Positions 39,646 through 50,016 are shown, counted from the stretch's first letter. The stretch is 64,000 nucleotides of DNA from Agrobacterium fabrum str. C58 (GCF_000092025.1 NC_003062.2:2354001-2418000), one strand, 5' to 3'. Notes: generated by a model not told the origin, from the letters alone. Translations and numbers: made by a program.

Positions 39646-40362
39646 TCAGCGAGTTTCGAGCAATTGCGAAACCGTGACAAACTCGAACCCGCGTTGATGC
39701 AACCCGTCGATGATCAACGGCAAGGCCTGCCGGGATACTTCACGGCTTCGATACATGACATGCATGATGATTATCGAGCCGTTTCTTGTTTGCTCGATGA
39801 CGTGCTTTGCAAACGCAGCCGTATCTTCAGCGACGTCGGGAAACGACTCCGGCTCAATATCCCACATGATTGTTTTCCGGTCATGTTGGGATAGGTACCA
39901 TGGCAAAGTGAGCAGCTTCTTGCCATAGGGCGGGCGAAACATGATCTCGCCTTCATAACCTGCAGCCCGGATAGCCACATCCGTGCGCTCGATCTCGTCC
40001 CTTATACGCGCCGGCCCCATGAACATCATGTTGGAATGCGTATAGCTGTGGTTACCGACCTGATGCCCATCGTTCACGATCAGGCGTGCCTGCGACAGAT
40101 TTTCTTCGGTCTCCTTACCCGTCAGAAAGAAAGTCGCCTTTATCCCGCGCTCCTTCAGGATCCTCAGGACATCCGGCGTGAATCGCGCCGATGGCCCATC
40201 GTCGAAGGTTAGCGCCACCACCGGCCGCGTCGTTTCAAACCTTGCGATGATGCCGCCGAATAATTGCGTCGTCCGGGATTTACTGAAGACATGAAGGCCG
40301 AGGAATACCGTCGCCAGCGCGGCAAGAACAAGGAATAAAAATGTGGCTCGCTTTATCGTCAT
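39646..40362 (-). CDS. Polysaccharide deacetylase (NodB/CE4 family)
   Basis: 238 aa membrane-anchored CE4 deacetylase. It has an N-terminal helix (residues about 5-25, ATFLFLVLAALATVFLGLH), then the CE4 motifs: MT1 TFDDGP near residue 52, MT2 HSYTH near 103 (His-x-x-x-His metal ligands), MT3 FRPPYGK near 142, and a C-terminal IIIMHVMY motif with the conserved His. It removes acetyl groups from peptidoglycan, chitin-like or exopolysaccharide substrates in the periplasm. No Nod or polysaccharide genes are adjacent, so the substrate is open. Confidence 0.9.
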   Translation of the reverse strand: MTIKRATFLFLVLAALATVFLGLHVFSKSRTTQLFGGIIARFETTRPVVALTFDDGPSARFTPDVLRILKERGIKATFFLTGKETEENLSQARLIVNDGHQVGNHSYTHSNMMFMGPARIRDEIERTDVAIRAAGYEGEIMFRPPYGKKLLTLPWYLSQHDRKTIMWDIEPESFPDVAEDTAAFAKHVIEQTRNGSIIIMHVMYRSREVSRQALPLIIDGLHQRGFEFVTVSQLLETR

Positions 40363-40450
40363 TGCTACCCCTCATAGCAATTTACGTGGAAGGTCTTTGT
40401 TTCGCGCCTTGTTGTCTCCAGTGTGGCAGGCAAAGCAGCAGAGTGTCGTC

Positions 40451-40483
40451 AAAAACAAAAAGCCCGGCATCGCTGCCGGGCTT
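40451..40483 (-). terminator. Rho-independent terminator after livK
   Basis: A perfect 9-bp stem (AAGCCCGGC/GCCGGGCTT on the minus strand) with a 6-nt loop is followed on the minus strand by TTTTGTTTTT, 22 bp after the livK stop. Confidence 0.92.
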
Positions 40484-40504
40484 CGATAGTGTATCGCTGA
40501 AGGC

Positions 40505-41623
40505 TTAGCTGCCCTGCTGGATGTAGGTGAACTTGCCGTCCGGACCCTTCTTCCATTCGTACATGACGTAGCCGGGAAGCTTCGGGTCGCCCTTCTCATC
40601 GAAGGAGATTTCGCCGAGTGCGGTCGGGAAGGAGCCCTTCTTCAGGGCTTCGGCAACCTTTTCCGGCTCCACGGAACCCGCAGCCTTCGCTGCGCCTGCA
40701 ATCGCCTGCATCGCGGCATAGGAGTAGAGCGTGTAGGCTTCCGGGTTGAAGCCGGCGGCCTTGAACTTCTCTACCAGTTCCTTGTTTTCCGGGCGCAGCG
40801 TCGGATCAGGGCCGAAGGTGTTCAGCGTGCCCTCGACGGCGTCGCCGGCGATGGAAGCAAGTTCGTTCGAGACAATACCGTCGCCCGAAACGAGCTTGGC
40901 CTTCAGACCCTGGTCAGCCGCCTGGCGGATGATCAGGCCGGCTTCGGTGTGCAGGCCGCCCCAGTAGATGATGGAAACGCCGGCTTCCTTCATCTTCGAG
41001 ATCAGCGCGGAGAAGTCCTTGTCGCCGACGTTGACGCCTTCATACATGACCTCAGTCACGCCGGCAGCATTGGCAGCCTTTTTGGTTTCATCGGCAAGAC
41101 CCTGACCATAAGGCGTCTTGTCGTGAATGATGGCGACCTTGGCGTCCTTGAAATGATCGGCCAGGTACTTGCCGGCAATGCCGCCCTGCTGGTCGTCACG
41201 GCCGCAGGTGCGGAAGGTGTTCCACAGGCCACGCTCGGTAAAGACCGGGTTGGTCGCAGCGGGCGTGATTTCGAGAATGCCGTTTTCGGCATAAACTTCC
41301 GATGCCGGAATGGAAACACCCGAGTTGAAGTGACCGACAACGAATTTCACGCCGTCAGCAACGAATTTGTTGGCAACCGAAATACCCTGCTTGGGGTCGG
41401 ATACGTCGTCGCCCAGCACGATCTTAATCTGCTCGCCATTGATACCGCCGGCAGCATTGATGTCTTTCGCAGCCTGTTCGGCACCCTTCTGGATCTGAGC
41501 GCCGAAAGCAGCGTTCGGGCCGGTCAGCGGTGCGCCGACAGCGATCACGACATCGGCCCAGGCCGAACCGCCAAACGCGACCATGGCGGTCAGCGCAACA
41601 GCGGAAAGAAGAGACTTCTTCAT
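40505..41623 (-). CDS. livK: Branched-chain amino-acid binding protein LivK/LivJ type
   Basis: 372 aa periplasmic binding protein with a signal peptide ([20 protein letters not shown], cut after AWA). The mature start [20 protein letters not shown] and segments [36 protein letters not shown] and [16 protein letters not shown] are typical of Leu/Ile/Val-binding proteins. GGGAG lies 8-12 nt before the ATG. It is the last gene of the liv run; a 118-bp gap after DUF6867 contains a CTGTTCG/CGAACAG inverted pair (41666-41693), perhaps a separate regulatory or processing site. It is expected to be abundant because it has its own terminator. Confidence 0.92.
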   Translation of the reverse strand: MKKSLLSAVALTAMVAFGGSAWADVVIAVGAPLTGPNAAFGAQIQKGAEQAAKDINAAGGINGEQIKIVLGDDVSDPKQGISVANKFVADGVKFVVGHFNSGVSIPASEVYAENGILEITPAATNPVFTERGLWNTFRTCGRDDQQGGIAGKYLADHFKDAKVAIIHDKTPYGQGLADETKKAANAAGVTEVMYEGVNVGDKDFSALISKMKEAGVSIIYWGGLHTEAGLIIRQAADQGLKAKLVSGDGIVSNELASIAGDAVEGTLNTFGPDPTLRPENKELVEKFKAAGFNPEAYTLYSYAAMQAIAGAAKAAGSVEPEKVAEALKKGSFPTALGEISFDEKGDPKLPGYVMYEWKKGPDGKFTYIQQGS

Positions 41624-41741
41624 TACTTTAACTCCCAGTTCCTTGGATGGGTTGATTGCAAGGACCTGTTCGATACCCACCTTAACCGAACAGAAACCGT
41701 TCCACTCTGACGAGCATTGTGCAGCCGGAAAAATCCGCCTG

Positions 41742-42107
41742 TCAATCTTTCTTCTTGTAGGAAAATGCCGACGTCCGGTCGTAGAGCCAATAGTAGTTAT
41801 TGACCATCTGGCTTGTCCGGCGCATGCGGAAACCGATGCTGGAAAAGACCAGAAGAAGAACGACGTCAAACACGTAATAGAAGCCGTTGATGAACGGCCC
41901 GTTGAAGAGCGCGTAATGCAGAAACCGCATGACGAGCCCCAATGCCAGCGTATAGATCACCACACGCGTATAATCGCCCCAGCCATCGGCCACGGATTTG
42001 CCCGTGCGCCATGCCGTCCAGAACCCCAAGAGAACAACCAGTGCGCGCAGAACATAACGCACGCCGTTATCGGTTTCGAAAAAAAGGCCCTGCATCTCTT
42101 TCCCCAT
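41742..42107 (-). CDS. DUF6867 membrane protein of the liv cluster
   Basis: 121 aa protein with three to four hydrophobic segments ([54 protein letters not shown]). It ends in a Tyr- and Lys-rich cytoplasmic tail ([19 protein letters not shown]). I recognise it as the DUF6867 family, which is commonly encoded next to livHMGF/livK in Hyphomicrobiales. Its function is unknown; accessory stabilisation of the LivHM complex is plausible. It lies 158 bp downstream of livF after a hairpin. Confidence 0.75.
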   Translation of the reverse strand: MGKEMQGLFFETDNGVRYVLRALVVLLGFWTAWRTGKSVADGWGDYTRVVIYTLALGLVMRFLHYALFNGPFINGFYYVFDVVLLLVFSSIGFRMRRTSQMVNNYYWLYDRTSAFSYKKKD

Positions 42108-42229
42108 CAGTGCCGGGCTGGAACGCCCTGGCCCTGCCTTGTCTGTCGTCCCGTCGTTTTCCCGCCGGGCATTTTATTGTTTGCGTCCCGCCGTCGGCAC
42201 CAGGGCCGCGGCAGGTTGCGGTTTGCAGT

Positions 42230-42256
42230 CTTGCGCCGCAAAATTTCCGGCGCAAG
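42230..42256. repeat. Hairpin just downstream of livF
   Basis: 9-bp perfect inverted repeat CTTGCGCCG/CGGCGCAAG with a 9-nt loop, 9 bp after the livF stop. It has no T-run on the minus strand, so an mRNA-stabilising or processing role within the liv operon is as likely as termination. Confidence 0.55.
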
Positions 42257-42265
42257 TAAAATCTT

Positions 42266-42994
42266 TCAGTGCCGTCCGCCTTCCAGATAGGCGGCGCGCA
42301 CCTGCGGATCGGCGAGCAGTTCCCTGCCCGAACCGCTCATCGTCACCTTGCCGTTGACCATCACATAAGCGCGGTCGGAAAGCTTGAGAGCCGCAAAGGC
42401 GTTCTGCTCCACCAGGAAGACGGTCAGCCCCTCTTCCTTGTTCAGCTTCTTGATCGCCTCGAAGATGCCCTTGACGATCAGCGGGGCAAGACCGAGCGAC
42501 GGCTCGTCGAGCAAAAGCAGCTTCGGCCGTGCCATCAGCGCGCGGCCGATGGAGAGCATCTGCTGTTCGCCGCCGGAAAGCGTGCCGCCGCGTTGGCTCT
42601 GGCGCTCTTTCAGGCGCGGGAACATGACGAAAATCTTCTCGACGTCTTCCTTGAAATATTTGAGATTGTCGAGATTGGCGCCCATCTGCAGATTTTCCAG
42701 TACCGTCATGCGCGGAAAAATCCGGCGGCCTTCGGGCGACTGGGCGATGCGCTTGCGGGCGATCAGATGCGTCGGCAGCTGGGTGATGTCCTCACCGTCG
42801 AAGATCACCTGGCCCGTGCGGGCCTGCGGACTGCCGCAGATTGTCATCATCAGCGTCGACTTGCCGGCGCCATTGGCACCGATCAGGCTGACGATTTCAC
42901 CCTTTTTGACTTCGACATCGACACCGGCCAGAGCGCGGATATTGCCATAATAGGTTTCGACACCCTGGACTTTCAGAAGCGGTTCACCGGACAT
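42266..42994 (-). CDS. livF: Branched-chain amino-acid ABC ATPase LivF
   Basis: 242 aa ATPase. Walker A is GANGAGKST near residue 40, the signature is LSGGEQQMLSIG near 139, and Walker B is LLLLDEPSLGLAPLIV. The ATG overlaps the livG stop (TGATG), giving tight coupling. It pairs with LivG to power LivHM. GLAPLIV separates it from UrtE. Confidence 0.94.
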   Translation of the reverse strand: MSGEPLLKVQGVETYYGNIRALAGVDVEVKKGEIVSLIGANGAGKSTLMMTICGSPQARTGQVIFDGEDITQLPTHLIARKRIAQSPEGRRIFPRMTVLENLQMGANLDNLKYFKEDVEKIFVMFPRLKERQSQRGGTLSGGEQQMLSIGRALMARPKLLLLDEPSLGLAPLIVKGIFEAIKKLNKEEGLTVFLVEQNAFAALKLSDRAYVMVNGKVTMSGSGRELLADPQVRAAYLEGGRH

Positions 42995-43884
42995 CAGGCC
43001 GCTCCTCCGTCGAGTTCTTCCGCAATCACGTCTTCCACTTCATCATCCTCGACACCAAGATAGGCGGCGATGACCTTCGGGTCGTTCTTCACATGGTCCG
43101 GCGAACCATCGGAAATTTTCTGGCCGTATTCCAGAACCACGACATGGTCGGAAATCTGCATCACAACGGACATGTCATGCTCGATCAGGAGCAACGACGT
43201 GCCTTCGTCGCGTATGCTGCGCAACAGCGTGTTGAGCGCCAGCGATTCCTTCGGGTTGAGGCCGGCGGCCGGCTCATCGAGACACAGAAGTTCAGGCCCT
43301 GTGCACATGGCGCGGGCGATTTCCAGACGGCGCTGCGCGCCATAGGGCAGATCACCGGCAGGGTCATCGGCGCGGTCTACCAGATCGGCCTTTTCCAACC
43401 AGTATTTGGCTTTCTCGATCGAGCTCGCGACCGCTCTTTTGTAGGCGGGTAGACCGAGAAGACCGAGAATGGTGTAACCCGAAGCCTTCATCAGCGCATT
43501 GTGCTGCGCGACCAGCAGGTTTTCCAGAACAGTCAGGCCCGAAAACAGGCGGATGTTCTGGAAGGTGCGCGCCACCTTGGCCTTTTTGGTAATCTCGAAA
43601 TCCGGCAGGCGCTCGAGAAGATGCGCCTCGCCGTTTTGCTGACGCATGGTGATCATGCCCATCGTCGGCTTGTAGAAGCCGGTGATGCAGTTGAAAACCG
43701 TGGTCTTTCCAGCGCCGTTCGGGCCGATCAGCGCGGTGATCTCGCCGCGCTTCGCCTCGAAGGAGAAGTCGTTGATGGCCATCAGGCCGCCGAACTTCAT
43801 CGAGAGATGTTCGACCTTGAGGATCGTGTCGCCAGTTGTATTGCCGGTCGTATTGGATGTCATGTTCATCGTTCCGGAAGCCAT
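42994..43884 (-). CDS. livG: Branched-chain amino-acid ABC ATPase LivG
   Basis: 296 aa ATPase. Walker A is GPNGAGKTT near residue 51, the signature is LPYGAQRRLEIARAM, and Walker B is LLCLDEPAAGLNPKE. The N-terminus has about 20 extra residues rich in Thr and Asn (TSNTTGNTTGDT), and the acidic C-terminus (GVEDDEVEDVIAEELDGG) is extended. I use the ATG at 43884, which overlaps the livM stop as TGATG; a later ATG at residue 8 is possible. Confidence 0.94.
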   Translation of the reverse strand: MASGTMNMTSNTTGNTTGDTILKVEHLSMKFGGLMAINDFSFEAKRGEITALIGPNGAGKTTVFNCITGFYKPTMGMITMRQQNGEAHLLERLPDFEITKKAKVARTFQNIRLFSGLTVLENLLVAQHNALMKASGYTILGLLGLPAYKRAVASSIEKAKYWLEKADLVDRADDPAGDLPYGAQRRLEIARAMCTGPELLCLDEPAAGLNPKESLALNTLLRSIRDEGTSLLLIEHDMSVVMQISDHVVVLEYGQKISDGSPDHVKNDPKVIAAYLGVEDDEVEDVIAEELDGGAA

Positions 43885-45281
43885 CAACCGTGACCTTCCT
43901 TGGTAAAGCTGCCGGACACGGCCTTGCGTTCCCTGAGGAAGGCCGTGGGTTCACGCGAGCCGACGAAGCCGCGCGGCTTGAACAGCATGACGATGACCAT
44001 GGCGAGACCGAAGAGCAGCATGCGGTAAAGTTCCGGCGTGAAATCAGGCCCGAAGACATGCTTCAGGAACTCCATTTCGCGCAGAAGCTCGGTGCCGCCG
44101 ACCATGACGAGCGCCGCAATGGCGATACCCGTCAGCGAGCCCATGCCGCCGAGAACGACGATGGCGAGAATGACGGCGGATTCGAGGAACACGAAGCTTT
44201 CCGGCGACACGAAACCCTGACGCGCAGCGAAGAACGAACCGGCGAAACCGCCGAACATCGCGCCCGTGGCAAAGGCGGTGAGCTTGGTGATGACGGTATC
44301 GATGCCGAGCGAACGGCAGGCGATTTCATCTTCACGCAACGCTTCCCATGCGCGGCCGATCGGCATGCGGCGCAACTTGATGGTGACGTAAGCCGTCAGC
44401 ATGCACAGAAGCAGGATCACGTAGAACAGGAAAATCTTGTAATAGGCCGACGACATCGACAGGCCAAAGACCTTGGCGAAGTTGTTGGGCGCGCCGACAT
44501 CGAAGGACCAGATGCCGAAGACGGACGCCTTGGCGATGCCGGAAATACCAAAGGTGCCCTTGGTGACGGCCGTCCAGTTCAACAGCACGAGACGGATGAT
44601 TTCACCGAAGGCAAGCGTGACGATCGCCAGATAGTCGCCGCGAAGACGAAGCACCGGGAAACCGAGGATGACGCCCCAGAAGCCGGCAAGAATACCGGCA
44701 ACCGGCAGAAGCACCCAGAAGGACAGGCCGAACTGGCTGGAAAGCAGCGCGTAGGAATAAGCGCCCACCGCATAAAAGGCCACATAACCGAGATCGAGCA
44801 GGCCAGCGAGACCGACGACGATATTGAGGCCCCAGGCCAGCATCACGTAGATCAGGATCTGGATGCCGAAATTGTCGACGAATTTCAGCGAACCCTGAAA
44901 ACCGAAAAGCTGCACGGCAATCACGGGATAAAGCAGCAGCAGAACCAGCGCGAATTTCAGGAAGTGCTTGTGAAAAAAGCCTTTTTCTTCGGAGATTTCC
45001 AGCACGCCGCTCTTGGCCTTGGAGAGCTTGCGGCGATCCAGCGACGGCTTGATGAAACCGACCACAAGAAAGCGGCCAACGGCGGCAACGGCGACGAAGA
45101 TCGCCAGCAGCCCCCAGCGTGTGCCCCAGATCAGCTGGTTATTGATATCCTGATAGGTGATGATGCCGATATAGAGAATGAACATGCCGAACGAGATGAC
45201 GCCGGCAATCAGGCCCTCCTTCATGGCCGTCGCCATCAGGCTCGGGCTGGAAGCGGCATTTTCGGAAGCGATATTGGTCAT
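43884..45281 (-). CDS. livM: Branched-chain amino-acid permease LivM
   Basis: 465 aa inner-membrane permease with an N-terminal extra pair of helices (residues about 25-75), a basic linker ([15 protein letters not shown]), and then the LivM core with [59 protein letters not shown] and [22 protein letters not shown]. Ends with [12 protein letters not shown]. It starts 4 bp after the livH stop. Confidence 0.94.
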   Translation of the reverse strand: MTNIASENAASSPSLMATAMKEGLIAGVISFGMFILYIGIITYQDINNQLIWGTRWGLLAIFVAVAAVGRFLVVGFIKPSLDRRKLSKAKSGVLEISEEKGFFHKHFLKFALVLLLLYPVIAVQLFGFQGSLKFVDNFGIQILIYVMLAWGLNIVVGLAGLLDLGYVAFYAVGAYSYALLSSQFGLSFWVLLPVAGILAGFWGVILGFPVLRLRGDYLAIVTLAFGEIIRLVLLNWTAVTKGTFGISGIAKASVFGIWSFDVGAPNNFAKVFGLSMSSAYYKIFLFYVILLLCMLTAYVTIKLRRMPIGRAWEALREDEIACRSLGIDTVITKLTAFATGAMFGGFAGSFFAARQGFVSPESFVFLESAVILAIVVLGGMGSLTGIAIAALVMVGGTELLREMEFLKHVFGPDFTPELYRMLLFGLAMVIVMLFKPRGFVGSREPTAFLRERKAVSGSFTKEGHG

Positions 45282-45285
45282 GGGA

Positions 45286-46188
<903 letters not shown>

Positions 46189-46482
46189 GTCTTTCCCCCG
46201 GGTATGGCCTCAAATGGGCCACGCCTCGTTATGTTAATTATAGGGAAGCCTTTAAAAGCCGACCCCACTACCAAAATGCATATCGTGTTCCCTAAAAATG
46301 TGAAGTCAAAAACGGGCGATCCTGCACAAAATTTGGAATTTCCACATGGACTGCCGCTTTCCCGGTCAAAAGAGCCATGATTTTGGCAGGAAGTGCTGAA
46401 AAAATGGCGGTCGATGCCTATTTTAACATTGTCCAATGCCATTATTTGACGGGCAGCGGGCAAAGGAGTAGCGAAGATCGAA

Positions 46483-47325
46483 ATGGCAAAACCCCGTTAC
46501 GGGATGCCCCCGTTGCCGGATGGCTGTGGCAAAGAGATGATCGACATATTGACGAAAGCGGCGCTTGACGCCGGACAGGCGATCATGGTGGTTCACCGCG
46601 CCGGCCCGCATGTGTCCTATAAGGACGACTGCTCGCCGGTAACCGAAGCCGATCAGCGCGCCGAGACGATTATTCTCGAGGCGCTGGCTGCCCATTTCCC
46701 TGAAATTCCCGTGGTTGCCGAAGAGGCCGTGTCGAACGGCATCCTGCCGGAAACCGGGGCGGAGTTCTTTCTGGTCGATCCGCTTGACGGCACGAAGGAA
46801 TTCATTTCCGGCAAGGACGATTTCACCGTCAATATAGCGCTCATCCGCAATGGCGTGCCGGTGGCAGGCGTTGTCTACGCCCCCTGTCGCGGCCAGGCAT
46901 GGACGGGCAAGGACAACGCCGCCGAAAAGCTCGCAATATCAGGCGACGGCGCGATCCTGTCGCGCCACCCCATCCGGGCCCGCCGACGCGGCGCTTCGCC
47001 TGTGGCGCTGATCAGCCGCTCGCATTGCACGGCAAAGACGGAAGCCTTCGTGGCCGAACACGGGCTGAAAGACTGTATCTCGGTCGGTTCATCACTGAAA
47101 TTCTGCATGCTGGCGGAGGGTGCCGCCGATATCTACCCCCGCTTCAGCCGCACCATGATGTGGGACACCGCCGCCGGCGACGCCGTACTGCGTGCCGCAG
47201 GCGGCCGGACACTCGATTGCGACGGGCAGCTTCTTGCCTATGAAGTTAGGGGCGACGGCGAGGATGCGCTGGCCAATCCGGATTTTATTGCCGAGGGAGC
47301 GATGGCGGTGGAGCAGGCCGGGTAA
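46483..47325 (+). CDS. cysQ: 3'(2'),5'-bisphosphate nucleotidase CysQ
   Basis: 280 aa inositol-monophosphatase-fold phosphatase that converts PAP to AMP, clearing the by-product of sulfate assimilation. Metal-site motifs are visible: VVAEEA near residue 77, DPLDGTKEFISGKDDFTVNIAL near 98 (CysQ-type KEFI), and WDTAAGDAVLRAAGG near 227. The upstream AAGGAG is 14 nt from the ATG at 46483. An internal ATG at 46540 (MIDILTKAALDAG) matches the usual CysQ N-terminus and may be the true start, giving 261 aa. Divergent from livH. Confidence 0.87.
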   Translation: MAKPRYGMPPLPDGCGKEMIDILTKAALDAGQAIMVVHRAGPHVSYKDDCSPVTEADQRAETIILEALAAHFPEIPVVAEEAVSNGILPETGAEFFLVDPLDGTKEFISGKDDFTVNIALIRNGVPVAGVVYAPCRGQAWTGKDNAAEKLAISGDGAILSRHPIRARRRGASPVALISRSHCTAKTEAFVAEHGLKDCISVGSSLKFCMLAEGAADIYPRFSRTMMWDTAAGDAVLRAAGGRTLDCDGQLLAYEVRGDGEDALANPDFIAEGAMAVEQAG

Positions 47326-47395
47326 GACTCGCGTGCAGTGTGCTGTGGTTCTTTGCGACGCGTGTCATTTGTAGAGCTTCAGAGTATGCCGCTTA

Positions 47396-47549
47396 CCCCC
47401 CTCTGCCCTGCCGGGCATCTCCCCCTCAAGGGGGGAGATCGGCAAGAGGCGCACCACCACTTCATTCGCAACTGTTGAGATGGGCGAGACTTATCCGCGA
47501 GTCGATCTCCCCCCTTGAGGGGGAGATGCCCGGCAGGGCAGAGGGGGGG
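47396..47549. repeat. Intergenic palindromic repeat, family C (copy 4)
   Basis: 154 bp between CCCCCCTCTGCCCTGCCGGG and GGCAGGGCAGAGGGGGGG. Left flank GTATGCCGCTTA is shared with copy 6 and is inverted at the right of copy 5, showing a longer element with outer arms. It lies in the 341-bp gap between cysQ and the DUF2793 gene. Confidence 0.85.
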
Positions 47550-47666
47550 TAAAGCCGCACACACCAAAGCTCCACAAAAATAATTCCTTCCCCCTTCATC
47601 CCCACCCCCCGCCACCGCATCACAATGCCCCGCGAACGAACACAACCCCGCGGAAGGCACATCACG

Positions 47667-48704
47667 ATGGAACAGACGGCAAGACTTCGGCTTCCCTACA
47701 TCCTGCCCTCGCAGGCCCAGAAACACGTCACCCACAATGAGGCCCTGCAAAGGCTCGATGCGATCGTGCAGCTCGTCATCAGGGCCACAGTCACCGCACC
47801 GCCCGAAAATGCGGCGGAAGGAGACTGCTTCCTCCTCTCGGCCGATGCCACGGGCGACTGGGCCGGCAAGGGCGGCAGGCTCGCTTTCCGGCAGGATGGC
47901 GCATGGCTTTCGATCACGCCACAGTCCGGCTGGACGGCATGGTTTGTGACCGACGCCAGATACCGGGTGCTGCAGGACGGGAACTGGCGCGACTTGCCGC
48001 TGCCCGCCACCGGCCGGCTGGAAAGGCTGGGTATCGGCACAGATGCCGATGCGAACAACCGCATGGCGCTCGCCTCCCCCGCAAGCCTCTTCACCCATAC
48101 ACAGGAAGACGGCAGCCACCGCCTGACGGTCAACAAGGCGGGCAAAGCCGATACCGCCTCGCTGCTGTTCCAGTCGGGCTGGAGCGGCCGGGCGGAAATG
48201 GGCCTTGCTGGCAGCGACGGCTTTTCCATCAAGACCAGCCGGGACGGCACATCCTGGCACACGGCACTTTTATGCAGCGGCGAGGGCCGGGTCTCGATAC
48301 CCAACCGCCCGCTTGCCGTCGCCGGCCAGCCGGCGGGCACCACGAAACCCGCCAATGGCTCTGCCGCCGGTTTTTCCGTGCTCGTCATCGCCGAGGGCGG
48401 TTTTGCGCTTGGTGATGCGGTGAGCGGCGGCGGGCGGGACCTCGTCATTCCCGCCAAGGGCATTTATCTCGTCATGCTGTCACTGGCTGTCGTCGCCTCC
48501 TCCGGCCACCGGGTGACGCTCACCGTCAATGGCGCTGCGGCGAATTTCAGCGTCGCCGGCAATGCCTCGATTGCCGGCACCACGCAGTCGGCAACCGCGC
48601 TTCTTTCCCTCGATGCCGGTGACCGCCTGCGGCTGCAACATGAGGGAATGGTGGAATTGACCCAGGGAAGCGGGAAAACGTGCCTGTCCCTTGCGGCATT
48701 GTGA
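47667..48704 (+). CDS. DUF2793 phage-tail-like protein with C1q-like end
   Basis: 345 aa protein. The N-terminal 110 residues (MEQTARLRLPYILPSQAQKH, VTHNEALQRLDAIVQL, EGDCFLLSADATGDWAGKGG) match the DUF2793 family found in phages and gene-transfer-agent-like loci of Rhodobacterales and Rhizobiales. The middle is repetitive glycine- and serine-rich beta material. The C-terminal 130 residues (GFSVLVIAEGGFALGDAV, IPAKGIYLVMLSLAVVASSG, SATALLSLDAGDRLRL) look like a C1q/TNF-type jelly-roll used in tail fibres. There are no other phage genes nearby. GGAAGG precedes the ATG at 47667. Surface or tail function is an inference. Confidence 0.72.
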   Translation: MEQTARLRLPYILPSQAQKHVTHNEALQRLDAIVQLVIRATVTAPPENAAEGDCFLLSADATGDWAGKGGRLAFRQDGAWLSITPQSGWTAWFVTDARYRVLQDGNWRDLPLPATGRLERLGIGTDADANNRMALASPASLFTHTQEDGSHRLTVNKAGKADTASLLFQSGWSGRAEMGLAGSDGFSIKTSRDGTSWHTALLCSGEGRVSIPNRPLAVAGQPAGTTKPANGSAAGFSVLVIAEGGFALGDAVSGGGRDLVIPAKGIYLVMLSLAVVASSGHRVTLTVNGAAANFSVAGNASIAGTTQSATALLSLDAGDRLRLQHEGMVELTQGSGKTCLSLAAL

Positions 48705-48826
48705 GGAAAACAACCGATAAGCGAGAAAAATTGCGATTTTTGGAAAAATTTTTTCCCGGCAAAATAAGGCGACTCGAACAAATCAGGCGAAACCGTTCAA
48801 ATTCTTAATAAATTGTCACGACCTGC

Positions 48827-48841
48827 TTAGGCAATTTTTAA
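48827..48841 (+). promoter_or_regulatory. Candidate CtrA site upstream of sciP
   Basis: TTAG-N7-TTAA (7 of 8 bases of TTAA-N7-TTAA), 55 bp upstream of the sciP start. A GANTC site (GACTC, 48771-48775) lies 55 bp further upstream. In Caulobacter sciP is CtrA-activated; here it is only a motif-based inference. Confidence 0.5.
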
Positions 48842-48895
48842 AGGTACGGGGCTAAAGTTCCCGTCATATGGTCTTGAGTTTGTATAGAGTGTCCA

Positions 48896-49171
48896 ATGAC
48901 CGAAATGATACGCCCACGAGTTAAATATGTCATCGGCCCCGATGGCAGCCCTCTGACGATTGCGGATCTTCCGCCTGCCAATACCCGTCGCTGGGTCATT
49001 CGCAGAAAGGCAGAGGTGGTTGCCGCGGTACGCGGAGGACTGCTGAGCCTCGAGGAAGCCTGCGAGCGTTACACGCTCACCGTCGAAGAATTCCTGTCCT
49101 GGCAGTCCTCGATCTCCGATCATGGTCTTGCCGGCCTGCGCACCACGCGCATCCAGCAATATCGCCACTAA
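48896..49171 (+). CDS. sciP: CtrA inhibitor SciP (DUF1153)
   Basis: 91 aa helix-turn-helix protein of the DUF1153 family. It begins MTEMIRPRVKYVIGPDGSPL, then RRWVIRRKAEVVAAVRGGLLSLEEACERYTLTVEEFLSW, nearly invariant in alphaproteobacteria. In Caulobacter SciP binds CtrA and blocks its recruitment of RNA polymerase. It lies only 2 kb from ctrA here. The promoter region contains a CtrA-like site. Followed by a clear terminator. Confidence 0.93.
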   Translation: MTEMIRPRVKYVIGPDGSPLTIADLPPANTRRWVIRRKAEVVAAVRGGLLSLEEACERYTLTVEEFLSWQSSISDHGLAGLRTTRIQQYRH

Positions 49172-49217
49172 ACCAGTGCGCTGGCGCGGCAACGCGCCCA
49201 AACCGAACGTCCAAAAC

Positions 49218-49242
49218 GCCCCGTCGTATCGACGGGGCTTTT
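49218..49242 (+). terminator. Rho-independent terminator after sciP
   Basis: A perfect 9-bp stem (GCCCCGTCG/CGACGGGGC) with a 3-nt loop TAT, followed by TTTTGG, 47 bp after the stop. Confidence 0.9.
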
Positions 49243-49392
49243 GGTTTGATTTCGGATTTCCCCTGAAATTTGCCCGACACAGCCGGTGACTGTCACCGGT
49301 TTGTGTCCACTGCGTTCGCTATCCCGCTGTTTCAATTCAGCCCCAAGCCGTTACATTGGAAAAAACGAATAGCAATGTGGAAGGCAGAGATC

Positions 49393-49674
49393 ATGGATAT
49401 CAAGACAACCGAAACCGGATCGCGCGGCGAATATTCGGCAACCATCGACGGCCACAAGGCCCAGATGACCTATTCGCGCACCTCCCCTTCCCTCATCATC
49501 ATCGACCATACCGGCGTGCCCGATGCACTGCGTGGCAAGGGTGTCGGCCAGGCGCTCGCCGCCCATGCCATCGATGAAGCGCGCAAGGGCGGCTGGAAGA
49601 TCATTCCGCTCTGCCCCTTCTTCAAGGCTCAGACGCTGCGCCATGCCGACTGGGCGGATGTTATCCAGGGGTAA
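49393..49674 (+). CDS. GNAT-type small acetyltransferase (YidJ-like)
   Basis: 93 aa single-domain protein of the small GNAT family (COG2388). It has the acetyl-CoA-binding loop as DALRGKGVGQALAAHAIDEAR and the conserved PLCPFFKAQTLRH end. Substrate is unknown. The ATG at 49393 is chosen because AAGGCAGAG precedes it; upstream in-frame codons would add a non-homologous leader. Monocistronic, followed by a repeat fragment. Confidence 0.82.
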   Translation: MDIKTTETGSRGEYSATIDGHKAQMTYSRTSPSLIIIDHTGVPDALRGKGVGQALAAHAIDEARKGGWKIIPLCPFFKAQTLRHADWADVIQG

Positions 49675-49724
49675 GGGCGCTATCCTCTGTCTGAGAGTAG
49701 AATAATCGCAAGCGTCGCCGGATC

Positions 49725-49752
49725 TTTCTTCTCCCCGGCGGGGAGAAGAAAC
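49725..49752. repeat. Family B repeat fragment
   Basis: CTTTCTTCTCCCCGGCGGGG and the following AGAAGAAA form a single terminal palindrome of family B; the rest of the element is missing. A similar lone end is at 13421-13436. Confidence 0.65.
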
Positions 49753-49812
49753 AAGTGGCAGCCGCTCGATCCTTCTACAGTTACCAATACTGCGTATTCT
49801 TGACCTACCTCG

Positions 49813-50016
49813 TCACGCCACCTTCAAGGGCGGCGTTCCGGCATGCATGCTCCGGCGCACTTCCTCACGGAATTCGAGCGTATCCTTCGCGCCGTGCACC
49901 GCAACGGCGTGCTGCACGGCCGCCTCCAGAAGCTCTTCCTGAGAATCGGCGGAGATGGCGATCGTGCATTTGCTGTCACTGGGAAATTCACGGCAATCGA
50001 TAAATTGGCGGGCCAT
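49813..50016 (-). CDS. DUF1059 small protein
   Basis: 67 aa protein: MARQFIDCREFPSDSKCTIA, then ISADSQEELLEAAVQHAVAVHG and a FREEVRRSM segment, matching DUF1059, a small family of unknown function whose members are often stress-related. GGAGG precedes the ATG at 50016. It is convergent with the GNAT gene, and is followed upstream by a bidirectional terminator shared with fliJ. Confidence 0.85.
   Translation of the reverse strand: MARQFIDCREFPSDSKCTIAISADSQEELLEAAVQHAVAVHGAKDTLEFREEVRRSMHAGTPPLKVA

Noticed and set aside
47396..48704. Prophage around the DUF2793 gene
   Set aside because: No integrase, terminase, capsid or att-like repeats were seen; neighbours are cysQ and sciP.
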